From an alpha proteobacterium AAP38 (GTDB lineage Bacteria; Pseudomonadota; Alphaproteobacteria; Azospirillales; Azospirillaceae): DNA of 33,143 nucleotides. Below are positions 1-5,925 of the stretch, one piece after another (within the stretch, counting starts at the first letter, position 1; the number at the start of each line of letters is the position of its first letter). The translations under genes and the position numbers were made by a program. The stretch lies in NCBI GenBank assembly GCA_001296005.1, contig LJHR01000010.1, positions 1 to 33,143 on the forward strand, in the 5' to 3' direction. The notes under the pieces are model-generated. The model was not told the origin of the DNA and searched no databases. It saw only the letters and a list, made by a program, of their open reading frames with translations.

Positions 1-156
1 GGGAGGAGGGGGCGGGGGTGGTGGGGGAGGTGGCGGCGGCGGGGGAGGAGGAGGTGCCTCTTCGCCCGGCGTCTCGCCATCTTCGGAAATGATCCTACGA
101 ATGGAAGCGAGGATCTCTTCCATCGATGGTTCTTGTGAGGACCCTTTGTCGGCCAT
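1..156 (-). CDS. popZ: PopZ-like DUF2497 polar organizing protein, N-terminal part (gene runs off the left edge)
   Basis: The minus strand from the ATG at 156 is open to the window edge (52 codons). It begins MADKGSSQEPSMEEILASIR and continues RRIISEDGE. The S-M-E-E-I-L-A-S-I-R-R-I-I block at residues 11-23 is the conserved N-terminal helix of the PopZ/DUF2497 family, which in Caulobacter binds client proteins. PopZ forms a polar scaffold that anchors ParB-parS and recruits cell-cycle factors. After an acidic stretch, codons 35-52 are all proline, so the proline-rich linker begins immediately; its full length and the C-terminal oligomerisation helices lie outside the window. It shares its strand with tolC but is separated from it by a terminator, so it probably has its own promoter in 157-270. 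The family call is fairly sure; functional equivalence to Caulobacter PopZ is inferred. Confidence 0.82.
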   Translation of the reverse strand, partial: MADKGSSQEPSMEEILASIRRIISEDGETPGEEAPPPPPPPPPPPPPPPPPP

Positions 157-274
157 TTCGCGCGTAACCTGACCTTCCACGAATTCGTTGGCAAGCCTAG
201 GGCAGAACGCGAGAAATTTCCACGAACTTGTTAACAGGATTGAAGAATCGGCTCTGAAGGCGGCCAAAAAGCAA

Positions 275-298
275 AGGGGAGGCCGATTGGCCTCCCCT
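275..298 (-). terminator. Rho-independent terminator after tolC
   Basis: A perfect 10-bp stem (AGGGGAGGCC / GGCCTCCCCT) with a 4-base loop is followed on the minus strand by TTGCTTTTT. It lies 33 bases past the tolC stop and separates tolC from popZ. Confidence 0.85.
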
Positions 299-330
299 GC
301 TGGCGCTTATTTGCGTCAAATGCTGCCGAA

Positions 331-1722
331 TCAATCGGCCGACAGACCCCAGATCTTGCCGGAAGCGCTGTTGTAATGCGCTTCCACATCATAGGTCTGG
401 ACTGGCAGGCCCAGGCTGCCGACCGACAGCTGACCGGTGGCGGCCATCACCTGGAAGCTGGCCACAACCTCGTCACGCTGTGCACGAACCAGTTCGACCT
501 GGGCGTTCAGCAGTTCCTGCTCGGCGTCCAGCGTATCCAGGACGGTACGCGAACCGACGGTCGCTTCCTGACGCACGCCTTCCAGGGCGATATTGGCGGC
601 ACGCACCTGCTCATTGCGCGACTTGATGGAGGCGCGGGACGTGCTCAGCGCTTCCCAGGCACGGATGCCGGTTTCGCGGGCGCCACGAACAGCCTCGTCG
701 ATCTGGATACGGCGCTGCGAGGCGGTCTGCTTGGCTTCACGCACGCGTGCGGTGGTGCCACCGGCCTCGTAAATCGGAACCGTCACGCGGGCGATGATGG
801 CGCCATTGTCCAGATCGCCCAGGGTGCCGGGGCGATCCCAGGTACGGCTGTAGGAACCGACCAGCGACACGGTCGGCAGCAACTCGCCCGCGACCTGATC
901 GACGGCTGCGTCAGCAGCCCGTTCGGAGAACTTGGCCGCCAGAACCTGCGGATTGTTCTGTTCCGCCAGCGCGATGGTGGCGTCCAGCGAGGCCGGCAGA
1001 CCGGTCAGCGGGGCGGCCTGGGTCAGGCCCTGCGGCACCGCACCGATCAGGCGGGCAAAGGTTGCGCGGCTGGCGTTCAGGGCACCTTCGGCGGCAATGC
1101 GGTTGGAGGTCGACAGGGCCAAACGCGACTCGGACTGGCTGACGTCGGTGCGGGTGATTTCACCCACGCGGAACCGGTCATTGGCCGCTTCCAACTGACG
1201 CTTCAGCACTTGCTCGTTATTCACGGTCAGCTGCAGAACCGCCTCGTCGCGAACCACGTCGGAATAGGCCTGGGCAACGGCCAGCAGCACCGACTGCTCG
1301 GTGGATTGCAGGGTGGCGCGCTGCGCCTGCACCAGCGCTTCGGCGCGGCTCAGGCTGGCAACGGTGCGGCCACCACGGAAAAGCGGCTGCACGATTTCGG
1401 CACCGACCGACTTCTCGGTCCAGTAGGTCTCAACCGGGCCGTTCTTCTGCAGATTGCGGCTGGCGCTACCATTGGCGTTGATGGTCGGCAGGAAGCCGGA
1501 CTTGGCCTGCGGGATCAACTCGTCCGTGGCGCGGAGCTGTGCCCGGGCGGCGTCCAGGGTCGGATTGGACTGATAGGCCTGGGCCAACGCGTCCTGCAGG
1601 GACTGTGCGCTGGCGGGGGAAAGGCCAAGTCCGAAGGCCAGGGCCACGGCCGGCAGAGCGGCGCGCGCCACGCGGCGCAGGATCAGGCTGGTCGGGGACT
1701 GCTTCAGACGGCTGGAGTCCAT
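331..1722 (-). CDS. tolC: TolC family outer membrane efflux channel
   Basis: This is a 463-residue outer membrane factor of the TolC/OEP family: a trimeric beta-barrel plus periplasmic alpha-tunnel used by type I secretion systems and RND/MFS efflux pumps. The start at 1722 gives MDSSRLKQSPTSL, then a hydrophobic signal sequence ending ASA-QS near residue 39, then the typical mature start SLQDALAQAYQSNPTLDAARAQLRA written here in parts (SLQDALAQAY, then QSNPTLDAAR). The rest is long Ala/Gln/Glu-rich helices in two repeats, including the family phrase ANDRFRVGEITRTDVSQSES, and the length is normal. An in-frame extension to 1947 exists but would run through the rhodanese gene and place residues before the signal peptide, so I reject it. 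The start lies two bases after the rhodanese stop, so tolC is the last gene of the pcm-rhodanese-tolC operon. The linked pump or adaptor genes are not in the window. Confidence 0.93.
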   Translation of the reverse strand: MDSSRLKQSPTSLILRRVARAALPAVALAFGLGLSPASAQSLQDALAQAYQSNPTLDAARAQLRATDELIPQAKSGFLPTINANGSASRNLQKNGPVETYWTEKSVGAEIVQPLFRGGRTVASLSRAEALVQAQRATLQSTEQSVLLAVAQAYSDVVRDEAVLQLTVNNEQVLKRQLEAANDRFRVGEITRTDVSQSESRLALSTSNRIAAEGALNASRATFARLIGAVPQGLTQAAPLTGLPASLDATIALAEQNNPQVLAAKFSERAADAAVDQVAGELLPTVSLVGSYSRTWDRPGTLGDLDNGAIIARVTVPIYEAGGTTARVREAKQTASQRRIQIDEAVRGARETGIRAWEALSTSRASIKSRNEQVRAANIALEGVRQEATVGSRTVLDTLDAEQELLNAQVELVRAQRDEVVASFQVMAATGQLSVGSLGLPVQTYDVEAHYNSASGKIWGLSAD

Positions 1723-1724
1723 GG

Positions 1725-2057
1725 TCAATACACCTTCATGGTCGGATCGATACGCCGGGCCCAAGCGTCGATTCCGCCCGCAAGATTGATGGCCCGGTCG
1801 AAACCCTGGGTGCGCAGCCATTGTGTGGCGTACGCGCTTCGCATGCCGTGGTGGCAAAGCACCGCGATATCGCGGTCCTCTGGCAATGCCGCCACGGCTG
1901 ACGGCAATTGCCCGAGCGGAATGTGGATGCTTTGCGCGATATGGCAAAGTTCCACTTCCCAGGATTCACGTACATCCAGCACGACAATCCCGTCATCCGT
2001 CCGGAGCCTGTCCGCCAAATCCTCCACCGTCAGCTCATTGTCTGTGATGGGGCGCAC
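1725..2057 (-). CDS. Rhodanese-like (GlpE-type) sulfurtransferase
   Basis: A 110-residue single-domain rhodanese. The active-site loop reads VLCHHGMRSA, so the catalytic Cys sits in a CxxGxRS loop as in single-domain sulfurtransferases. The preceding DVRESWEVELCHI and IPLGQLP motifs and the C-terminal NLAGGIDAWA are all family signatures. Such enzymes carry sulfur as a persulfide; the physiological acceptor here is unknown. The start is GTG at 2057, preceded by GGAGGG four bases upstream. It lies between a PCMT-like methyltransferase (20 bases upstream) and tolC (2 bases downstream), an order I recall from other alphaproteobacteria, which suggests co-transcription rather than a shared pathway. 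Confidence 0.9.
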   Translation of the reverse strand: MRPITDNELTVEDLADRLRTDDGIVVLDVRESWEVELCHIAQSIHIPLGQLPSAVAALPEDRDIAVLCHHGMRSAYATQWLRTQGFDRAINLAGGIDAWARRIDPTMKVY

Positions 2058-2077
2058 AGAACCCTCCGGATACTGAA

Positions 2078-2743
2078 TCAGAACTGGAAATCGGCCTTGG
2101 CTTCGAAGCCCGGCAGCAGGGCCGCCGATGCATCGAAAAGGATGCGGCTGGACACTTGTCCACCAGTCTTCAGATAAAGGCGTGCGACGCCCTGACCGCT
2201 TTCAGGCAGTACAACAGCCAGCAGACGCCCGCCCTCAGCCAACTGGTCCAGCAGGGCGGGGGGCACGGCGGCAACCGCACCCTGCACGATGATCACGTTG
2301 TACGGCGCCTGCTTGGCCCAGCCGGCATTCAGCGGGCCATGCATGACGGCGGCATTGTCAACGCCCTGGGTCTGCATCGCCTGATTGGCGAAGGCGGCCA
2401 GTTCGCTGTCCGATTCCAGTGCCACCACGGTGGCGGCAAGGCGGCCAATGACAGCGGCGGAATAACCGGTGCCGGTCCCCACATCCAGGACGATATCCGT
2501 GGACTCGATCTTCGCGTCGTTCAGCAGGCGTGCCAGGACCATCGGTTCCAGCAGATAGCGGCTTCTGGTGACCGGGATGCTCTTGTCGACATAGGCGACG
2601 CCGCGCAGGCCTTCAGGCACGAACTGGTCGCGCGGCACAGCCAGAAAGGCATCGACCACACGCTGATCGGTCACCTTGTTGGGCCGGATCTGGCCTTCGA
2701 CCATGTTCAGACGGGCGGCGCTATATTCGGTGGTGGCCATCAT
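2078..2743 (-). CDS. PCMT-family protein-L-isoaspartate O-methyltransferase paralog
   Basis: A 221-residue SAM-dependent methyltransferase of the protein-L-isoaspartate O-methyltransferase family. The SAM-binding motif I is VLDVGTGTGYSAAV, preceded by the PCMT-type segment RDQFVPEGLRG and followed by VVALESD at the acidic ribose-binding position. It starts MMAT, so 2743 or 2740 is the start; no strong ribosome-binding site decides. It is the first gene of the pcm-rhodanese-tolC operon. It differs clearly from the canonical pcm at 29578-30234, which has the usual SurE neighbour. The segment that follows the active-site Thr/Ser in true PCMTs reads SIPVTRSRYLLEP here instead of the usual GQTISQP (present in the second copy), so repair of isoaspartate by this copy is uncertain. 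Confidence 0.85.
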   Translation of the reverse strand: MMATTEYSAARLNMVEGQIRPNKVTDQRVVDAFLAVPRDQFVPEGLRGVAYVDKSIPVTRSRYLLEPMVLARLLNDAKIESTDIVLDVGTGTGYSAAVIGRLAATVVALESDSELAAFANQAMQTQGVDNAAVMHGPLNAGWAKQAPYNVIIVQGAVAAVPPALLDQLAEGGRLLAVVLPESGQGVARLYLKTGGQVSSRILFDASAALLPGFEAKADFQF

Positions 2744-2816
2744 GGACGTGTCTGTCGCGCTGGGGAAAGGAAAGGGCGGGTGGGCGCAGCCGCCGGAAAG
2801 CGGGAACCCACGCTGC

Positions 2817-2845
2817 TATATATCCGTCCCGCCCGCGGAACACAA
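2817..2845 (-). promoter_or_regulatory. Candidate sigma-70 promoter of the pcm-rhodanese-tolC operon
   Basis: On the minus strand TTGTGT (2845-2840) is followed after 17 bases by TATATA (2822-2817), about 75 bases before the methyltransferase start. Spacing and sequence fit a housekeeping promoter; no experimental support. Confidence 0.5.
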
Positions 2846-2895
2846 TGTTGCGGCTGCACCACAGACCCGTGCGACGGAATTCTTCTTTCAGGCCC

Positions 2896-2925
2896 TTGAC
2901 CTTGGTGGCGGCACCCGTCTATATA
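2896..2925 (+). promoter_or_regulatory. Candidate sigma-70 promoter of tRNA-Cys
   Basis: TTGACC (2896-2901) and TATATA (2920-2925) are 18 bases apart and about 43 bases upstream of the mature tRNA 5' end. This promoter is divergent from that of the pcm-tolC operon. Confidence 0.6.
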
Positions 2926-2967
2926 CCGGCCCCACCCCGGACGGCGATGCCGAACGGCGGCACCGAT

Positions 2968-3041
2968 GGCGCGGTGGCAGAATGGTGATGCAACGGACTG
3001 CAAATCCGTGAATCCGGGTTCGATTCCCGGCCGTGCCTCCA
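2968..3041 (+). tRNA. tRNA-Cys (GCA)
   Basis: A 74-base cloverleaf with encoded CCA. The acceptor arm GGCGCGG pairs with CCGTGCC (one G-T), the anticodon stem ACGGA/TCCGT encloses loop CTGCAAA with anticodon GCA at 3000-3002, and the T-loop is GGTTCGATTCC. The discriminator base is T (U in RNA), which is the identity element for cysteine. It is a single gene with its own promoter and a terminator 10 bases downstream. Confidence 0.97.
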
Positions 3042-3050
3042 GAATTAAAA

Positions 3051-3077
3051 GGCCCGTCCCCGCGACGGGCCTTTTTC
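3051..3077. terminator. Terminator between tRNA-Cys and the convergent Nudix gene
   Basis: GGCCCGTC (3051-3058) and GACGGGCC (3064-3071) form a perfect 8-bp stem with a 5-base loop, followed by TTTTTC on the plus strand and by TTTTAATTC on the minus strand. It can end tRNA-Cys transcription and also that of the Nudix gene, whose stop is at 3085. Confidence 0.88.
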
Positions 3078-3084
3078 TTTGCTC

Positions 3085-3693
3085 TCACTCCAAGCCCTTC
3101 ATCAGTGCTGCGCGCAGATCCGCCGGCGTATCCGCAGCTTTCAGCAGCAGGGGAAGGCGCAGCAGGGCCAGAAGCGACAGGCTGTCGGTGATCTCCCCTG
3201 ACAAGGCCATATCAAGTGCCGCACGCAGGGGCAGACGGCGCAGCCGCAACTGTTCGGTATCATCCGGCTCCGCCTCTCCCTCTGTCAGGTCCCAGGCCAC
3301 ATAAAGCGTGCCTTCCTCATCCGACACGCTGTTGGACAGGGCCACGCGGGGGATGATGGGGATCATGTTGGCAGCGGTCAGGCCCGTTTCCTCCCGCAGT
3401 TCCCGCCGGGCGCCTGCGGCGGGATCCTCGCCCGCCGGCACGCCGCCTTCAGGGATTTCCCAGCTGTAGCGTTTCAGCGGGTAACGGTACTGCCCCACCA
3501 GCCAAGTCGTTCCGTCCGCCGCCACAGGGACCACGCCGACGGCATGGTTTTGGAAATGGACCAGACCATAGATGCCGAGATCGCCGCTGGGTTTCACCAC
3601 TTCATGGTGATCCACCCGGATCCAGGGATTCTCATAAACCGGACGGCGGGTCAGCGTGCGCCAGGGATTGGCGTCCGGGTCATGGTTGCGCAT
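3085..3693 (-). CDS. Nudix hydrolase, ADP-ribose pyrophosphatase-like
   Basis: A 202-residue Nudix hydrolase. The Nudix box is complete: GGVPAGE, then seven residues, then RELREETGL, fitting GX5EX7REUXEEXGU, whose glutamates bind Mg2+. The preceding WEIPEGG and upstream QYRYPLKR are typical of the ADP-ribose/ADP-sugar pyrophosphatase subgroup, which cleaves nucleoside diphosphate sugars to NMP and sugar phosphate. I chose the start at 3693 (MRNHDPDANPW) because the 26-residue in-frame extension to 3771 looks non-coding and is absent from family members as I know them. It is monocistronic and convergent with tRNA-Cys. The exact substrate cannot be read from the sequence. Confidence 0.88.
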   Translation of the reverse strand: MRNHDPDANPWRTLTRRPVYENPWIRVDHHEVVKPSGDLGIYGLVHFQNHAVGVVPVAADGTTWLVGQYRYPLKRYSWEIPEGGVPAGEDPAAGARRELREETGLTAANMIPIIPRVALSNSVSDEEGTLYVAWDLTEGEAEPDDTEQLRLRRLPLRAALDMALSGEITDSLSLLALLRLPLLLKAADTPADLRAALMKGLE

Positions 3694-3787
3694 GCGTGTC
3701 CCCCTTGTCAGACATGGGTTCAGGCTACTGGAATCACAGGGATTTTCCACCCCGATCAAGAAAATGCGCAAAATCGCGAAACAGGGG

Positions 3788-3816
3788 TTTACAAACCCGG
3801 ATCGGGTTGGCTATAA
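3788..3816 (+). promoter_or_regulatory. Candidate sigma-70 promoter of the tRNA-Asn pair
   Basis: TTTACA (3788-3793) and CTATAA (3811-3816) are separated by 17 bases and lie about 54 bases before the first tRNA-Asn. I see no equally clear promoter in the 98-base spacer before the second copy. Confidence 0.6.
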
Positions 3817-3869
3817 GCCCGGCCACCGCACGATGCGGCGCCGACAACGCGCCGTGACGTGAGTACTGA

Positions 3870-3944
3870 TCCCAGGTAGCTCAGTGGTAGAGCAGGCGGC
3901 TGTTAACCGCCCGGTCGGGGGTTCGAATCCCTCCCTGGGAGCCA
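3870..3944 (+). tRNA. tRNA-Asn (GTT), copy 1
   Basis: A 75-base cloverleaf with CCA encoded: acceptor TCCCAGG/CCTGGGA, anticodon stem GGCGG/CCGCC with loop CTGTTAA (anticodon GTT, 3902-3904), T-arm GGGGGTTCGAATCCCTC and discriminator G. It is identical over all 75 bases to the copy at 4043-4117. Confidence 0.97.
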
Positions 3945-3949
3945 ATCGG

Positions 3950-3981
3950 CAGGGCCGGATGCCCAAAAGCGTCCGGCCCTG
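3950..3981 (+). terminator. Inverted repeat between the two tRNA-Asn genes
   Basis: CAGGGCCGGA (3950-3959) and TCCGGCCCTG (3972-3981) form a perfect 10-bp stem with a 12-base loop, followed by TTCATTC. The poor U-tract makes it a weak terminator or a processing hairpin. Confidence 0.5.
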
Positions 3982-4042
3982 TTCATTCAGGGGTGCGGTT
4001 GGCACGCGTATCATAGTAGTTCCAGTGTTGGAAATGGCCTGA

Positions 4043-4117
4043 TCCCAGGTAGCTCAGTGGTAGAGCAGGCGGCTGTTAACCGCCCGGTCGGGGGTTCGAA
4101 TCCCTCCCTGGGAGCCA
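4043..4117 (+). tRNA. tRNA-Asn (GTT), copy 2
   Basis: Identical over all 75 bases to the copy at 3870-3944, including CCA. Flanking sequence is unrelated beyond four bases (CTGA) immediately upstream, so the duplicated unit is essentially the tRNA itself. A small protein gene follows 45 bases downstream and may be transcribed with it. Confidence 0.97.
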
Positions 4118-4162
4118 TTTCAACCTGGCCCGCATAGTCGGGCCTATCGGAATATCCCCGAC

Positions 4163-4540
4163 ATGGTCGATATCACCCCCATAATCCCCGCTGATCGTCA
4201 GGTCATCGACACCTATGCCCCTGGCCGTTTCCGGGTGTCCAACGTGGTGCATGAGGGGGCTGTGATCGTTTTTCCCGATCGCACCATTGCTTGGGATGTA
4301 CCCGGCTTCGCTGATCTGACCGTCGATCATTTCGCCGCTGTACTTGCTGCCGACCCAAAGCCGGATGTGCTGCTGCTGGGCTCTGGTGCCCGCATGCAAT
4401 TGCTGCCATCGGTCCTGCGCAAGGTGCTGCGGGAGCAGGGTCTGGTCTTGGATGTCATGGACAGTCCCGCCGCCTGCCGCACTTATAATGTGCTGCTGGC
4501 CGAGGGGCGGCGCGTGGCCGCCGCCTTGCTGACGGTCTGA
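4163..4540 (+). CDS. Mth938-like domain protein (DUF498/DUF598 family)
   Basis: A 125-residue protein of the Mth938-like family, which includes the mitochondrial complex I assembly factor NDUFAF3. Family signatures visible are GRFRVSNVVHEGAVIVFPD near the N terminus, DVLLLGSGARMQLLP in the middle and MDSPAACRTYNVLLAEGRRV at the C terminus. The bacterial role is not established. In many alphaproteobacteria this gene follows secD-secF; here it directly follows a tRNA-Asn, and no sec genes are in the window. There is no clear ribosome-binding site. The gene converges on the secreted-protein pair with only seven bases between the two stop codons. Confidence 0.85.
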   Translation: MVDITPIIPADRQVIDTYAPGRFRVSNVVHEGAVIVFPDRTIAWDVPGFADLTVDHFAAVLAADPKPDVLLLGSGARMQLLPSVLRKVLREQGLVLDVMDSPAACRTYNVLLAEGRRVAAALLTV

Positions 4541-4547
4541 TCCAGCC

Positions 4548-5012
4548 TCACCGGGCGGCGATGGTCACTGTGATCGTGTCGGCATAGTCGCCGGCCACAT
4601 GCTGATTGGAAATTGGCACCGTCACCTTCAGATCGGACGTTTTGCCAAACTGGGCCGTCGCACGCTGGACGACCATCTGGCTGGTCAGGTTGCCGGCGTT
4701 GCTGTCGTAATCGACGGAGTAGGCGATCTCGTTGACGCCGCTTTTCATCTTGCCGCCATTGGCCGACGCCAAGCTGATGGAATAGCCATTGCCGGCATTG
4801 CAACTCTCCGTCACCGACCCGACCGTCTTCGACCCTTCGCCGCTGGTCAGGTTCCAGATGACGTTATTGTCCTGCACGCTGATGGCGCAGGACATGGGCA
4901 TGTTGCCCCGCAATGACAAATTGCCACCCGTGCTTTGCGCCATGGCGGCGGGCATCAGGGCGGTTGATGAGAGAAGCAGGGCCAAAACGGCCCGGACCAG
5001 TACATGGCGCAT
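4548..5012 (-). CDS. Small secreted protein, spore coat U/fimbrial-like fold, paralog A
   Basis: A 154-residue protein beginning MRHVLVRAVLALLLSS and carrying a signal peptide that ends AMA-QST at about residue 25. The mature part is Gly/Ser/Thr/Val-rich, with two cysteines (MPMSCAISVQ and VTESCNAGNG) that could form one disulfide, and it ends in AGDYADTITVTIAAR. That end, with alternating Thr/Val strands, resembles the last strands of spore-coat-U and fimbrial-subunit Ig-like domains. Hand alignment gives about 81 identities in 129 mature positions with paralog B just upstream. The longer in-frame start at 5075 would run through the terminator between the genes and is rejected. No chaperone or usher gene is nearby. 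Secretion is well supported; the fold is an inference and the function unknown. Confidence 0.75.
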   Translation of the reverse strand: MRHVLVRAVLALLLSSTALMPAAMAQSTGGNLSLRGNMPMSCAISVQDNNVIWNLTSGEGSKTVGSVTESCNAGNGYSISLASANGGKMKSGVNEIAYSVDYDSNAGNLTSQMVVQRATAQFGKTSDLKVTVPISNQHVAGDYADTITVTIAAR

Positions 5013-5036
5013 TCTGCACCTCTTTGTCCGGATATG

Positions 5037-5064
5037 GAAAACCCCGCCCGGTTTCGGGCGGGGT
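5037..5064 (-). terminator. Terminator between the two secreted paralogs
   Basis: On the minus strand ACCCCGCCCG, loop AAAC and CGGGCGGGGT form a perfect 10-bp stem followed by TTT. It sits between the stop of paralog B (5078) and the start of paralog A (5012), so A would be expressed by read-through or from its own weak promoter. Confidence 0.8.
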
Positions 5065-5077
5065 TGGGTCGGCAAAC

Positions 5078-5539
5078 TTACTTGGCCGCGATGGTCACGG
5101 TGACCGTGTCGGCATAGTCACCAGCGATATACTGGTCGGAGGCGGCGATGGTGACCTTCAGGTCGGACTTCTTGCCAAACTGCGCCGTGGCGCGGTCAAC
5201 AACCATCTGGCTGGTCAGCGCGCCGCCCTGGCCGTCATAGTTCACCTGATAGTCGATGGTGAAGTTGCCGGACTTCAGCTTGCCGGCATTGGCCGAAGCC
5301 AGCGTGATCTTGTAGCCGGAGCCGGAATTGCAGGTCTCGGTGACCGAACCGACCGTCTTGGCATTTTCACCGGCCTTCAGGGCCAGGGACTGGTTCAGGT
5401 CTTGGACGGCGATGGTGCAGGACAGAGCGACATTGCCCTTCAGCGCGATCGTGCCGGACGCGTTCTGGGCCATGGCCGGGGCCGCGAAAGCAACAGCGAT
5501 GGCAGCGGCGGCGGCGGTCTTGGCGAAGAACTTGGTCAT
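5078..5539 (-). CDS. Small secreted protein, spore coat U/fimbrial-like fold, paralog B
   Basis: A 153-residue secreted protein beginning MTKFFAKTAAAAAIAVAF with a signal peptide cut after APAMA at about residue 24. The mature chain has the same layout as paralog A: two cysteines (VALSCTIAV and VTETCNSGSG), the shared block LTSQMVV-RATAQFGK and the C-terminal AGDYADTVTVTIAAK. A GGAG lies about eight bases before the ATG, and a strong terminator follows the stop, which suggests this copy is the main product. The 386 bases upstream are AT-rich with a 17-bp palindrome, consistent with a regulated promoter. It may be a surface or periplasmic structural protein. I do not recognise a named family member. 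Confidence 0.78.
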   Translation of the reverse strand: MTKFFAKTAAAAAIAVAFAAPAMAQNASGTIALKGNVALSCTIAVQDLNQSLALKAGENAKTVGSVTETCNSGSGYKITLASANAGKLKSGNFTIDYQVNYDGQGGALTSQMVVDRATAQFGKKSDLKVTIAASDQYIAGDYADTVTVTIAAK

Positions 5540-5925
5540 GATGTCGGCTCCGTCGGTTCTTTTATGGCGGGAAGGCGTTTGCCTTTCTGATCACTCCTGC
5601 CGCACGGGGTATGCCAATCGGATATGGGGGGATTTCGGGCTGAAAGTGACTGTATCAGGCGCAAAACCATTTCATTATGCATTGCATAATTCAAATACTG
5701 CTACATTAAATGCAAAATGCAACAACCGGCATATAGGGTCGCAAACAAAGGATGTGTAAAACCACAACCTTGCCATCAACCCTCCATGATTGCCGTTCAT
5801 CGTCGCCCGGCTTGCGGGATCGGCTGGGGTGGGTTGATGCTTGGCCCTGTCATAAAGACCCATTGTCGCGTTAACTTGGTAAACAGGGGACGGCACCGTC
5901 GGCAAAGGCGGTGGGGAAGGGTGGC
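5540..5925. other. Intergenic regulatory region between secreted protein B and the adenylate cyclase
   Basis: A 386-base gap between two divergent genes, with no credible gene. It is noticeably AT-rich in 5640-5770, holds the palindrome at 5674-5690, and has two direct copies of AATGCAA at about 5708-5722. Promoters for both directions must lie here, but I could not assign boxes with confidence. Confidence 0.6.
5674..5690. promoter_or_regulatory. 17-bp perfect palindrome, candidate operator
   Basis: ATTATGCA-T-TGCATAAT, two 8-base arms around one central base, lies about 135 bases upstream of the secreted-protein start and 236 bases upstream of the cyclase start. Its size and symmetry suit a dimeric helix-turn-helix regulator. 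The regulator is unknown. Confidence 0.5.

Noticed and set aside
1-60. G-rich run as a tandem repeat or G-quadruplex element
   Set aside because: It is the complement of proline codons in an open popZ frame, which explains it fully.
157-270. CtrA box near GTTAAC in the popZ upstream region
   Set aside because: Only one TTAA half-site is present; no TTAA-N7-TTAA match.
376-2076. Long plus-strand open frame opposite tolC and the rhodanese
   Set aside because: Antisense shadow of two well-recognised genes; Gly/Gln/His/Arg-rich composition with no domain.
5911-5925. GTG at 5911 as the adenylate cyclase start
   Set aside because: The GGGGAAGGG between it and the ATG at 5926 is a good ribosome-binding site for the ATG.
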